Under the pieces are notes generated by a model. It had not been told where the DNA came from. It searched no databases and worked only from the letters and a program-made list of their open reading frames with translations. From NCBI GenBank assembly GCA_022844345.1, contig JALHLU010000005.1:10072-74071 (forward strand): a stretch of DNA of 64,000 nucleotides, read 5' to 3'. Positions 36,693 through 45,277 of this stretch are shown piece after piece (positions within the stretch are counted from its first letter, which is position 1; the number at the start of each line of letters is the position of its first letter). A program made the position numbers and the translations under genes. Source of the stretch: Hyphomonadaceae bacterium. GTDB taxonomy: Bacteria > Pseudomonadota > Alphaproteobacteria > Caulobacterales > Hyphomonadaceae.

Positions 36693-37475
36693 TCAGTGTT
36701 CCGCCGAGGCGAGTTCACGAACCTTGGCGACCATCTCGCTCACGGATGTGTCGTGATAGAGAAGCCCGGCAACCTGTCCTTCCGGATTAACCACATAGAC
36801 GTTTGTCGTGTGATTGAGCTGGTGCCCCATCGCTTCCTTGCGGAGCATGCTCGACTCGATGCGCGCCTGGAAAAGCCGTTGGGCCGTGCTCGTCTGCTTG
36901 CGGGTGCCAGATAGAATGACGATCTCTTGATCAAGATCCTTGCCCCACTCTGCAAGCGCAAGACGCCGGATGTCCGGGCCAGTCATCGCTGCGTGATCTC
37001 CGGGGTGGGAGCCCTGATGGCCGCCGCCGTGTGCGCCGTGACTTCCAGGGCTGCCGGCCACGCCGTGAGCCGCCCCGCCTGTCGTATCATCAAGGCGCGG
37101 CGCGTTGATGTCGATAAACACTGTCCGCGCTGAAATGCCGTGACCACTCAGCTTCTGGACCGCCGCCGGCAGCGAGGCGAGTGCGATCGGGCAGGCTTCC
37201 TGACATTCCATGTAGCCCAGATAGACAAGTGACCAGCCGCCGCGCAGGTCGGCATCCGAGAACGGCTTGCCGCGGATGTCCAAGAGCTGGAACTCACCGC
37301 CAAGTTCGGCGAGGTCGGGCGGCCTGTACTCGTGGCCGCCATGCCCTGTTGCATCGTCGGCCGGCGGAGCGTTCTCCACAAGCTTCGTTACCGCAGCCCC
37401 GCTGCTCTCGCCCTGGCAACCCGCCAGCGCAAGCGCCGCACTCAAAGCGGCAAGAGAGATAAGAAACTTGCTCAT
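36693..37475 (-). CDS. SCO1/SenC-type copper lipoprotein
   Basis: SCO proteins are thioredoxin-fold copper carriers that metallate cuproproteins. The 260-residue protein has a lipoprotein signal with lipobox LALAGC. The thioredoxin-like domain has LVYLGYMECQEACP, the copper-binding Cys-x3-Cys, near 90. The later HQLNHTTNVYVVNPEGQ segment supplies the usual distal His. Between them is an inserted His/Gly-rich loop (HGAHGGGHQGSHPGDH, near 150-165), not part of the standard fold and likely to bind extra metal. Its ATG overlaps the stop of the multicopper oxidase gene (ATGA), strongly suggesting that it loads copper into that enzyme. Confidence 0.88.
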   Translation of the reverse strand: MSKFLISLAALSAALALAGCQGESSGAAVTKLVENAPPADDATGHGGHEYRPPDLAELGGEFQLLDIRGKPFSDADLRGGWSLVYLGYMECQEACPIALASLPAAVQKLSGHGISARTVFIDINAPRLDDTTGGAAHGVAGSPGSHGAHGGGHQGSHPGDHAAMTGPDIRRLALAEWGKDLDQEIVILSGTRKQTSTAQRLFQARIESSMLRKEAMGHQLNHTTNVYVVNPEGQVAGLLYHDTSVSEMVAKVRELASAEH

Positions 37476-38479
37476 GCTTTCACGTTGATGATGGTCTCAC
37501 AGATGCCCGCGCCGTTGTTCTGGATCTTGCCGGTGATCCAGTCGCGGAACTCCACGATGACCTTGTAGGCGCCGGGCACAGTCGGCTGCAGAATCAAGTC
37601 GCGGCGCTGGGCGGTCGCCAGCTCGTAAGCGTCGTCGGCATGCCACGGAATGGGCTGCATCCAGGGACGCTCAGGATCATTGAGACCCCTGCCATCGGCG
37701 CCGAAACATGTCGACTCAAGACCCATGATCCGCATCGAGACGATCGAGTACGACGCATTGAGGCAGCGGATCAGGATGCGTTGCCCGACCTTTGCGGTGA
37801 TGCGCACGCGGGGATCGGTTCGAGTCTTGTGACTTGGGACGCCCGAAATGAGAAAGTATTTCGGCTCAAACCGGTCGAGTCCCTCGTCGTCGCCGCACAT
37901 GCCGGCGTCATGATTCATCTCGTGCCAGCGCGGATCGACGTCATCGAAGGCCCATAGCGCCTCCACGTCGTATGCTGGACCACCCTGATACAGCCTGCCC
38001 GGCCCTTCGGGGGGATCCACGATCAGGAAACCATACATGCCCATTTCGAAGTGGAGCACTGTGTTCTTGTGGCAGTGATAGAAGTACGTGCCGGCCGAAT
38101 GAGGCTGGAACTGATAAGTGTACTTTTCCGAGACTTCGAAAGACACGTGACCCACACCATCATTGTAGGTGCTGGAGTTCATGCCGTGGTGGTGGATTGT
38201 GTGCGAGCCCTTCTTGGCGTCGATCGTCGAATGCACCACCTGTCCCTGCCGGACCCGAATTGGCTTCGATGGCCACATGGTCTTGCTTGCATCATCACGA
38301 CCGTCGGTAAAGTTCCAGAAACTGACAACCTTGCCATCAGGCATGGTGACAGGAACTTCCCGGGCTCCCTCACGAATGAACGTGATGTCCGGATTCACCC
38401 GATCAGGCGTCGGCGGATCGGCTTTGAGCGGACTGCAGCCAAAAGCGTCGAAAGCCTGCTCGTCTCTGATTCTGACCAT
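37472..38479 (-). CDS. Multicopper oxidase subunit B, cupredoxin pair with type 1 copper site, no signal peptide
   Basis: This 335-residue protein is half of a multicopper oxidase. Its first cupredoxin domain has HTIHHHGMNSS (type 2/3 ligands) and TYFYHCHKNTVLHFEMGMYG, a textbook HCHxxxHxxxxM motif with type 1 ligands. Its second domain (VGQRILIRCLNASYSIVSMRI to ICETIINV) has the fold pattern but no copper ligands. The ATG at 38479 has AGAGG upstream and lies four bases after the stop of subunit A. The longer frame (38500) is less likely. There is no signal peptide, though the enzyme should act outside the cytoplasm, so it is probably exported with subunit A. Confidence 0.8.
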   Translation of the reverse strand: MVRIRDEQAFDAFGCSPLKADPPTPDRVNPDITFIREGAREVPVTMPDGKVVSFWNFTDGRDDASKTMWPSKPIRVRQGQVVHSTIDAKKGSHTIHHHGMNSSTYNDGVGHVSFEVSEKYTYQFQPHSAGTYFYHCHKNTVLHFEMGMYGFLIVDPPEGPGRLYQGGPAYDVEALWAFDDVDPRWHEMNHDAGMCGDDEGLDRFEPKYFLISGVPSHKTRTDPRVRITAKVGQRILIRCLNASYSIVSMRIMGLESTCFGADGRGLNDPERPWMQPIPWHADDAYELATAQRRDLILQPTVPGAYKVIVEFRDWITGKIQNNGAGICETIINVKA

Positions 38480-38483
38480 GGCC

Positions 38484-39593
38484 CTACCTCTTGTCCCCAA
38501 GCATCGCCCAATGCGTCACCAGGCCCTGCGGGTAGTTGCCGCCGCCAGCCGTCTGCGACATCTCGATGTGGCAGTGCATCGGATAGTACAGCGGGAATTT
38601 CTCTTCCTTCGGAGGCCAGGCCGCCGCCGGGATTTCGTTCGGCTTTTCGAACGGTAGCAGGACGTCGCGGCGATCGAGTGGCTTCATCATCCAGGTATCG
38701 ACCTCAAGCACGTTGCCGCTAGGGCGGCCTTTCGAAATCTCGTCCGTCAGCACCAGAACGTGGTTGCCATGGATATGCGGCGCGTGCGTCGCGAGCCCAG
38801 CGTTCATCACGCGGATCAGGCAGGGCTCGCCGACATAACCTTCCGGCGTCGTCCAGTAGTCGTGGGCGGAATCGTAACCGCTCAGTCTGTTGAGGCAAAA
38901 ATAGCGAGGCTTGAAAATGTTCCTCAGGCCGGCATGCGCAATGTTGGGATTCTGTTGCGCCGCCCTGCACAGCGCCGGATCGATCTCGGAAAAAATCCAG
39001 GTCCTCTCGCGCTCGACCAATTCTGGCCTCCACGGCTGGCCGGGGAAGCGCGCGTTCCTGCCCATCGCGTCAAACACTGACGCGACGGCCGGCGTGAGCT
39101 GAGCTTTGCTGAACGGGGTGGCCGAGCCGAGGGCGGTAAGGCCGTTCATGGGAACAACCACGAATGAACCATGGATGCCGAGAATGCGCCCGAGATCACC
39201 CTGCGCCGTGTCATGATAAAGGTAGCTGCCGCCGGCCGGCGCGGTGAAGGTCACAGTGCTGGTCCCGCCAGCGGGGATCAGAGCCGATGTCGCAGCCGAA
39301 ATGCCAGTGATGGCGAAGCGGCGCGGCCGGCGCGTCTTGTTTGTCAGCTTGATGCTGACTGTGTCGCCCTGCTTAACCCGGATTGGGGGACGCAACACCC
39401 TCGTGAGGGGGTCACGCACGCTAAGACCGTACAGCACTTCGCCGTCGATCATTTCCTCGAAGATTTCTTCGAAGTGCAACTGGATAGATATGGCGCCTGC
39501 GGGCGCTGACTGCGCGGCGGCCACTTGTTCCTTAAGGTAAACCGCCGCCAGCGCGCCTGCGCTGCCGTAAGCTATAAAGTCACGCCGCCGCAT
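38484..39593 (-). CDS. Multicopper oxidase subunit A, Tat-exported cupredoxin pair
   Basis: The 369-residue protein has a twin-arginine-like signal (MRRRDFIAYGSAGALAAV). Its first cupredoxin domain is degenerate: where oxidases have HxH it reads YLYHDTAQ. Its second domain keeps THAPHIHGNH and YYPMHCHIEMSQ, i.e. HxxHxH and HCH ligands expected at a trinuclear copper cluster. The usual trailing His/Met of the type 1 site is absent. The ligands missing here are present in the adjacent subunit B, so together they make one full set. It is the first gene of the A-B-SCO operon. Confidence 0.8.
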   Translation of the reverse strand: MRRRDFIAYGSAGALAAVYLKEQVAAAQSAPAGAISIQLHFEEIFEEMIDGEVLYGLSVRDPLTRVLRPPIRVKQGDTVSIKLTNKTRRPRRFAITGISAATSALIPAGGTSTVTFTAPAGGSYLYHDTAQGDLGRILGIHGSFVVVPMNGLTALGSATPFSKAQLTPAVASVFDAMGRNARFPGQPWRPELVERERTWIFSEIDPALCRAAQQNPNIAHAGLRNIFKPRYFCLNRLSGYDSAHDYWTTPEGYVGEPCLIRVMNAGLATHAPHIHGNHVLVLTDEISKGRPSGNVLEVDTWMMKPLDRRDVLLPFEKPNEIPAAAWPPKEEKFPLYYPMHCHIEMSQTAGGGNYPQGLVTHWAMLGDKR

Positions 39594-39810
39594 AGTTGTG
39601 CCCCAGATCCGCAGATCAATCCCGATGCGGAGCAGGCAAGAACTTGGTGTTCGAAAGAGCCAGCCCGCAAAGCCCTTCTGCCCAGATTAAGCGCAGAAAA
39701 TTGCCAAAAAGCAAGAAGGTTAGAATATATTTATTCCGTAGCGTGATACGCATAATATAATTCGCGTTCCGGATGTAATTCGAATTTTATATTCGCCTCG
39801 TACGCGAGAA
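39594..39810. promoter_or_regulatory. AT-rich upstream region of the copper oxidase operon
   Basis: Bases 39720-39795 are conspicuously AT-rich (ATATATTTATT, TAATATAATT, TTTTATATT) in a GC-rich window. They lie upstream of the minus-strand oxidase operon and just downstream of pilD. Likely promoter or regulator-binding DNA; no exact -35/-10 pair is claimed. Confidence 0.4.
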
Positions 39811-40587
39811 TTAGACTTCTGCCCAGAAGATGAGCGGGCCATGGTTCCACACCAGCCATCCAGCAGCCGCGAGGAAGGGTCCGAAGGCGATCGCCGTGTC
39901 TCGCGTAAGGCTTTTGCCGCCAAATCGCGAGCGCGCGAGCAGGAAGATGATTGCTCCGCCTGCGGACAACAGAACCACCGAGGGCAGAGCCGCCCATCCA
40001 ACCCATGCGCCGATGGCGCCAAGCAGTTTGGCGTCGCCCCTGCCCAGACCGTCGCGTTGGCGGAAGTGGCGATAGGCATGCTCGACAAGCACGAAGCCCA
40101 GGTATCCACACACAGCGCCAATGACGTGGTCTGCAAGACGGTCGGGTTCAATGAGCATCGCCGTCAAGAGCCCAGTCGCCGCCAGAGGGGCCGTCAAGAC
40201 GTCCGGCAATCGCCTCGTCCGAATATCGATGGCTGATAACGCAAGCAGCATCCAGCCAAATAGGCACGTAGCGAAGAAGATGTTGCCCGGCACGGCGAAC
40301 CAGGCCCATAGAGCAACTGCGACAGCAGCGAGCTCAGTCACCGGATAGGCGACGGAGATGCCCGCAGCGCATCCCCTGCATCGCCCACGTAGCGCGAGCC
40401 AGCTGACGACCGGGACCATCTCAATCGCCTTGATGGCCCGGCCGCAGCGCGAACAGCGCGAACGGCTGAGATCCCACGCCCTGCCCTCCGCAACGCGTGC
40501 GGCGCCGGCCGCCACAGCTGAGCCGATCAGCGGCGCCGCCGCCGCCGTGTAGCCGTTAAGGATAAGCAGGTCCCCAAACCCCGGCAT
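39811..40587 (-). CDS. gspO: Prepilin peptidase/N-methyltransferase
   Basis: This inner-membrane aspartyl protease cleaves and methylates the pseudopilins GspG, H, I, J and K encoded alongside. From the ATG at 40587 it has 258 residues. The N-terminal cytoplasmic loop carries a zinc-type tetracysteine (CSRCG ... CRGC, near 42-70). Two catalytic Asp sites follow: ALSAIDIRTRRLPDVL, and GLGRGDAKLLGAIG with the GxGDxK motif. Multiple hydrophobic helices surround them. The frame opens 54 bases earlier, but that extension is not membrane-like. It is transcribed away from gspG. Confidence 0.92.
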   Translation of the reverse strand: MPGFGDLLILNGYTAAAAPLIGSAVAAGAARVAEGRAWDLSRSRCSRCGRAIKAIEMVPVVSWLALRGRCRGCAAGISVAYPVTELAAVAVALWAWFAVPGNIFFATCLFGWMLLALSAIDIRTRRLPDVLTAPLAATGLLTAMLIEPDRLADHVIGAVCGYLGFVLVEHAYRHFRQRDGLGRGDAKLLGAIGAWVGWAALPSVVLLSAGGAIIFLLARSRFGGKSLTRDTAIAFGPFLAAAGWLVWNHGPLIFWAEV

Positions 40588-40673
40588 CAGTTCACCAGCC
40601 GGAAACCACGCGCCCGGCGCGCAGCCATTCCAAGAATGCATCTTGCATGCTTGGATGGTAACTTCAGGAGTGA
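40588..40673. promoter_or_regulatory. Divergent promoter gap, gspO and gspG
   Basis: Only 86 bases separate the two start codons, so both promoters must overlap here. The gspG ribosome binding site CAGGAG lies at its right edge, just before ATGATG. Confidence 0.5.
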
Positions 40674-41096
40674 ATGATGAGGCGTGTCAGGAAAGCTGGG
40701 GACCGGGGCTTCTCGCTGATGGAGTTGCTGGTTGCGCTTGTCATTCTCGCATTGATCGTTGGCCTCGTTGCTCCGCAGGTCATGGGCTATCTGGGCCGCG
40801 CGCGAGGGCAGACAGCGGATGTCCAGATCGCCAACATCAAGGCCGCGCTCAACCTCTATCTTATCGACAACGGTCGCTATCCTTCCGGCGACGAAGGACT
40901 TGCCGTCCTCGTCAAGGCGCCTGCTGGAGCACCCAACTGGCGCGGGCCCTACCTGGAGGACGGCAAGATGCCTCTTGATCCTTGGGGGCATGACTACCGC
41001 TACGAGTTCACCGCCGACGGACTGCCGCCCCGGGTTTTTACACTCGGCGCCGACAATGCCGCTGGCGGTGAAGGCGATAACGCAGATGTCGGCTGA
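40674..41096 (+). CDS. gspG: T2SS major pseudopilin GspG
   Basis: GspG polymerises into the periplasmic pseudopilus that drives type II secretion. The 140-residue preprotein has a short leader ending in Gly before FSLMELLVALVILALIVGLV (Phe+1 and Glu+5 present). The family C-terminal domain follows: LYLIDNGRYPSGDEGL, GPYLEDGKMPLDPWGHDYRY and FTLGADNAAGGEGDNADVG, which hold the calcium site. Start is the first of two tandem ATGs after AGGAG. It stands alone on the plus strand, convergent with gspK. Confidence 0.96.
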   Translation: MMRRVRKAGDRGFSLMELLVALVILALIVGLVAPQVMGYLGRARGQTADVQIANIKAALNLYLIDNGRYPSGDEGLAVLVKAPAGAPNWRGPYLEDGKMPLDPWGHDYRYEFTADGLPPRVFTLGADNAAGGEGDNADVG

Positions 41097-41113
41097 AGGC
41101 CCGGTCGCGGCTG

Positions 41114-42037
41114 TCATCTGCAGTCCTGCACGTTTTGGGGCGCCGGAATGATCTCGCCCTCTCCCAGCCGCCCCTGAACAAATCGCACAAGCAACGGCGT
41201 GCCTGCGGGCTGTGATGGCCCCTCGACCACGGCTTCGCGGACAAACACCGCGCCATTGTTGGTGACCGCGACGACCCGAACACTCATCATTGTGCCTTCA
41301 AAGGAAGTCACCGCATCTGCAGCAGCCTCGGGCGGCGGCAAGGAGGCCAATGCGTCTTCCTCCTCCATCGAGGCGCCGGCGAGCTGGCGCTCGTAGTCGG
41401 CAAGAGCGGCGCGCATCATCGGGTTGGCAAATTGAGCTTCGATATCGCTTGCGCGGGTGTGCACAGTGACGTTGGGCAGGATCGCCTGATACACCGCATC
41501 ATCCATGCCCGGCAGGTAGGCCAACTCCTCGATGGTCTCGAAAGACTCGTTTCTTGGACGCCACGCAAGACCGGCGGTGGCATAGTCCCCCGCCTCGGCG
41601 CCGTCGGGTCGCGTTTCTTCGTCGTCATCACGGTAATCGACCGTCATGGCTGCAAAGCGGCGCGCATCCCCGACATCGGCGCCGGCCGCTCGAAACAGGG
41701 CCGAGAGCATCTGTTCGGAAGCCCCGTTGAGGTCGGCCTTTGCGCGCTCCGGACTCACCGTCACGAACATTGCGCCCTCGTCCGTCCGGCACGACCATTG
41801 CCCCGTATCTGGATCCAGCTCCCCGTTCGAGAAGGCTGTCCAGCCAGCGCGTACGCCTCCGTCAGCAAGCGACCGCGCCTGTGTCAGTTCCGCGCCGGCG
41901 TTGACCGTCGCGGCCGACAGCGCGGATTCCCGCGTCGCCGCCGCGGCCACGATCGACATCACGACCGTGCCCCAGAGTACCAGAACAAGCGCCGCCCCCC
42001 GCTCGCCAGGCCGATCAGCAGGACGGCGGCTAGCCAT
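41114..42037 (-). CDS. gspK: T2SS minor pseudopilin GspK
   Basis: GspK caps the pseudopilus tip. The 307-residue protein has a prepilin-type N-terminus (GERGAALVLVLWGTVVMSIVAA), lacking Glu+5 as GspK proteins do, and a large globular domain typical of the family. That domain includes AKADLNGASEQMLSALF, MTVDYRDDDEE and ETIEELAYLPGMDDAVYQAILP. It ends with PQNVQDCR. It starts three bases after the gspD stop and ends 17 bases from gspG on the opposite strand. Confidence 0.93.
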   Translation of the reverse strand: MASRRPADRPGERGAALVLVLWGTVVMSIVAAAATRESALSAATVNAGAELTQARSLADGGVRAGWTAFSNGELDPDTGQWSCRTDEGAMFVTVSPERAKADLNGASEQMLSALFRAAGADVGDARRFAAMTVDYRDDDEETRPDGAEAGDYATAGLAWRPRNESFETIEELAYLPGMDDAVYQAILPNVTVHTRASDIEAQFANPMMRAALADYERQLAGASMEEEDALASLPPPEAAADAVTSFEGTMMSVRVVAVTNNGAVFVREAVVEGPSQPAGTPLLVRFVQGRLGEGEIIPAPQNVQDCR

Positions 42038-42040
42038 GGT

Positions 42041-44209
42041 CTATTCGTCCGCCACGGAACGTTCCGCGGCGGCTTCCATGGCAAGGCCGACACCGCGCAT
42101 ACGATCGCGCAGCTCTTGCGTAACGCGTTGCGCGTCGTCGCTATTTGACACAACCCGGGGGGTGATCAGCACGATCAGCTCGGTTCGCTCGCTCTTTTGC
42201 GTTGTCGAGCGAAAGAGTTCGCCAAGGCCGGGAATGTCGCCGAGCAGCGGGACCTTCGTGTTGACGTCTGTGACGCGATCACGGATCAGGCCGCCGAGCG
42301 CGATGGTCGAACCGTTGTCGACTGCGACTGTGGTCTGGATGCGACGCTGCTGGATCGTCGGCGAGTCGATGCCCGACGTTTGCGTTTCCACGACGTCGGA
42401 GACTTCCTGTTCGATCTCCAGCATCACGCGGCCTCCATCGTTGACGCGGGGAGTTACCTTCAGAATGACGCCAGTATCGCGCAGGGAAACCTGGTTCACG
42501 ATGGGTGCATCGGGATCGATGGTCGAGACAGCGGTCTGCGTAACGATCGGCACTTCATCGCCCACCTGAAGGGTTGCTGTACGGTTATCGAGCACCATCA
42601 GGGTCGGCGAAGATAGCACCTTGACGTCCGTGACGCTGGCGACCGCCGATAGGGCTGCACGGCCGTTGTCACCGCTGAACAGAACCGAGAAGCCGGGGAA
42701 GGTCTCCGCAACAGCGCCATTTTCGGCGTTGCTGAAAGTGAGATCAAAGTCACCGCTCCGCAGGAACCAGGTTAGCCCAAACGACAGATCGTCGCGAAGG
42801 GTGACCTCCGCTATCGTGGCCTCCAGCATCACCTGGTTGGGAGACACGTCCAGCATGTCGATGACCCCCTCAAGCGCCTGGAACTGGCTGGGCGTCGCGA
42901 GGATCACCAGGGAGTTGTTCGCGTCGTCCGCGCGGATGCGGGCCTCCGGCGCGATGCCAGCAGCGCCCGCCTTCCCGGGGACTGTAACTGTAGCGCCATC
43001 GGCGCCTTCGCTGCTGGTGACGACCGCTGTCATCCCGGGCTGGACCCCCCCATTGGTGATCGAACGGGAGGGCGTTCCCTCGGGCGACAGCGCGTCCTGA
43101 AGCACCTCAGCCACTTCCTTCGCCGAGCGGTTCTGGAGCGGCACAACGTAAAAGGTCTGGTCGGCCATCTGGCCGAAGCGATCGAGCCGCTGCATCCAGT
43201 CCTGTACCTGATCGATGTGTTCTGGCTGGGAAGCGATCGCCAACACGGCGTTCAGACGCTCGATCGGCACGAAGCGGATCAACCCGGACATCGGGGTGTC
43301 TCCCGTGACGCCAAAAACCTGTTCAAGCTCGCTAACGAGTCCGATGGCCGAGGTGTTCTTCACCGGCACCAGGGCGAAGGACATGCCCGCGAGATAGTTG
43401 ACGTCGAACATGTCGATCATCTCGAGCATGCTTTCGAGATTGCGGGCGTCATCCTTGAGAATGAGAAGATTGCGGGAGGCATCGACCCGGGCGATCGCGC
43501 CCTCGCCAGCGAGCGGCGCTAGAATCTTCTCCATCTCACGCGCAGCAATATACTGCAGCGGCACGATGTGAACGCCCGGGCCCACCCGGATATCGCTGGG
43601 GCCGGCGCCATATCGCACGGCGGTCGATGCAGTGCCCGCCTTCGCGGTCGACACGATGCGATAGAAGCCGCCGTCATTCAGCAGGACGGCGTCGCTGCCA
43701 GCCAGCGCGCCGGAGAGGAGCTGCAGCGCCGTGCGCTGGTCGACGGGCGTCTGGGTCTGGATCGTCACCGTGCCAGCAAGCTCTGTCTCGATGACATAGT
43801 TGAGACCCAGCGTATCACCGAGAATCTGCTGCACAGCCTCGTCCGCTTCCACATCCACGAGCTTGATGACGATGTTTCCGCGTCGCGACCGTCCGGTCTG
43901 TGAGGAGCTGGCGACGAACTCGCCGGTGCCCTTCTGAACCGTCGTTACACCCGCCCCATCCGGCGACTGGACGTCCGGCGCGCCGGCACGAAGCTGATCC
44001 GGCCTGCTGCTCGCCTGCGGCGGCGACGCGGCTGACGGGCCATTGTGTTTGGGGGTGCGGCCGCTGGCCGGGTCACTGACAGCCACGCAGGCGCCTAGCG
44101 TCAAGGCCGCCGTAATGGACAAGGTCAACTGCACATAGAGCGCCGTCTTGCCGCGCTGGCAGACAGTCGCCGCCGATGATTGAACCTTGGTCTGCATGTT
44201 GGACTCCAT
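42041..44209 (-). CDS. gspD: T2SS outer membrane secretin GspD
   Basis: GspD forms the outer-membrane gate. The ATG at 44209 gives a 722-residue precursor with a lipoprotein-type signal (lipobox TLGAC), suggesting self-piloting insertion without a GspS pilotin. The N0/N1-N3 domains (IKLVDVEADEAVQQILGDTL, IVPLQYIAAREMEKIL, FALVPVKNTSAIGLV, FYVVPLQNRSAKEVAEVL) precede the secretin core (NQVMLEATIAEVTL, VLSSPTLMVLDNRTA, VPLLGDIPGLGELFRS, LIVLITPRVV). The open frame extends to 44359 over gspC, but that part is antisense-like. It starts four bases after gspC. Confidence 0.95.
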   Translation of the reverse strand: MESNMQTKVQSSAATVCQRGKTALYVQLTLSITAALTLGACVAVSDPASGRTPKHNGPSAASPPQASSRPDQLRAGAPDVQSPDGAGVTTVQKGTGEFVASSSQTGRSRRGNIVIKLVDVEADEAVQQILGDTLGLNYVIETELAGTVTIQTQTPVDQRTALQLLSGALAGSDAVLLNDGGFYRIVSTAKAGTASTAVRYGAGPSDIRVGPGVHIVPLQYIAAREMEKILAPLAGEGAIARVDASRNLLILKDDARNLESMLEMIDMFDVNYLAGMSFALVPVKNTSAIGLVSELEQVFGVTGDTPMSGLIRFVPIERLNAVLAIASQPEHIDQVQDWMQRLDRFGQMADQTFYVVPLQNRSAKEVAEVLQDALSPEGTPSRSITNGGVQPGMTAVVTSSEGADGATVTVPGKAGAAGIAPEARIRADDANNSLVILATPSQFQALEGVIDMLDVSPNQVMLEATIAEVTLRDDLSFGLTWFLRSGDFDLTFSNAENGAVAETFPGFSVLFSGDNGRAALSAVASVTDVKVLSSPTLMVLDNRTATLQVGDEVPIVTQTAVSTIDPDAPIVNQVSLRDTGVILKVTPRVNDGGRVMLEIEQEVSDVVETQTSGIDSPTIQQRRIQTTVAVDNGSTIALGGLIRDRVTDVNTKVPLLGDIPGLGELFRSTTQKSERTELIVLITPRVVSNSDDAQRVTQELRDRMRGVGLAMEAAAERSVADE

Positions 44210-44213
44210 GTCC

Positions 44214-44696
44214 CTACCTGTCTTCATCGAGGCTGAGATCGACGACTTCGTCACCGCTGCGCAGCCGCACGCGCTCGGGCGTGATTGCGTCAACGGTCCA
44301 TCCACCCAGCTGGTCGCCGACGCTCGACCAGACCGGCGCGTCGCCATCCGCGAGATCAAGCGAGGCGCGCGCCCTGGAGCCGTTGATGAGGATACCCGTC
44401 ACTCTGATGTCGCTGCCGGAAGCGACCACGCCTGGCGGCGGCGCAGCATCATCGAATCCGTCGTCAATCGCCCGGCGATCACGCTGGAACAGCGGCCGGC
44501 GAAAGGCTTCATCGCCCTGCGATGACGGCGGCTGGGTATCGGGAATGACCGGAAGAGACGGCTCGCGAGCTTCGACAGCGACGGCCTGGATTCCGCCATC
44601 GGAAGCCAGGAAGACGAAGCCGGCGGCGAAAAACGCCGCGCTGGCTACAGCAAGCCCAATGGTGGCGAGATAACGATGCAGGGTCAGGCCGCTCAC
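44214..44696 (-). CDS. gspC: T2SS inner membrane linker GspC
   Basis: GspC connects the inner-membrane platform to the secretin. The GTG at 44696 overlaps the gspM stop by four bases (GTGA), giving 160 residues. There is one membrane helix (YLATIGLAVASAAFFAAGFVFL, broken only by small residues) and a Pro-rich linker. The homology-region domain follows (RRPLFQRDRRAID and IRVTGILINGSRARASL). No PDZ domain follows, so this is the short form common in alphaproteobacteria; a GspN-like label would also be defensible. Confidence 0.8.
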   Translation of the reverse strand: MSGLTLHRYLATIGLAVASAAFFAAGFVFLASDGGIQAVAVEAREPSLPVIPDTQPPSSQGDEAFRRPLFQRDRRAIDDGFDDAAPPPGVVASGSDIRVTGILINGSRARASLDLADGDAPVWSSVGDQLGGWTVDAITPERVRLRSGDEVVDLSLDEDR

Positions 44697-45277
44697 GGCT
44701 GTTCCTCCTGCGCGAACGCGTAAACGTCGAGCGTGGCCTGCAATTCCTGTGGCCGGCTCCAATCGGCCTCGAAGCGGGTGTCGCGCGCACTCTCGATGTC
44801 GGCCCCGGCGATCATCAGAACCGGTCGCGCGCCAGCCATCCTCTGCAGGGCGCCGTTGATCCGGGGCGTGGTTCCCGCAATCACCAGGCGGACTCCGACT
44901 CGCCGCACGGGACCATCTTCCAGGACATCGAGCGCCTGAACGGATCGCACGGTGACGCCGGCGTCCGAGAAAAGTCTCTGCGCCGCAGCTTGAACCGATG
45001 CGGCGGCCTGCGCGCTGCTGACTGGCGGATACATGTCCACGAGGAGGCGGGGGTCACGCTCAAGTCTGGCCCAGACACGCCGGAGTTCCGCAGTCGAAAC
45101 GGACGTCGCTTCCAGGGTGGCGAGGCGGCCGCCCAGCTCGGATACGCGGCGCTGCTGGTCAAGGAAGAGAATGGAAGCGAGCCACCATAGAGTCAGTGCA
45201 ATCAATGCAACAACGGCGAGGAGAAGTCCGGCCGCAAGAGCGCGCCGAGAAGTTCTGGAGAGGGCGTAGAGTCTCAT
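44693..45277 (-). CDS. gspM: T2SS inner membrane protein GspM
   Basis: GspM pairs with GspL in the inner-membrane platform. The 194-residue protein has a short basic cytoplasmic tail, one helix (LAAGLLLAVVALIALTLWWLA, with residues 14-40 hydrophobic), a coiled-coil stretch, and a ferredoxin-like periplasmic domain typical of the GspM-b type. It sits between gspL (ATGA overlap) and gspC (GTGA overlap). Confidence 0.85.
   Translation of the reverse strand: MRLYALSRTSRRALAAGLLLAVVALIALTLWWLASILFLDQQRRVSELGGRLATLEATSVSTAELRRVWARLERDPRLLVDMYPPVSSAQAAASVQAAAQRLFSDAGVTVRSVQALDVLEDGPVRRVGVRLVIAGTTPRINGALQRMAGARPVLMIAGADIESARDTRFEADWSRPQELQATLDVYAFAQEEQP

Noticed and set aside
40587-41117. Minus-strand 176-codon frame over gspG
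   Set aside because: gspG has a complete pseudopilin motif set and ribosome binding site on the other strand.
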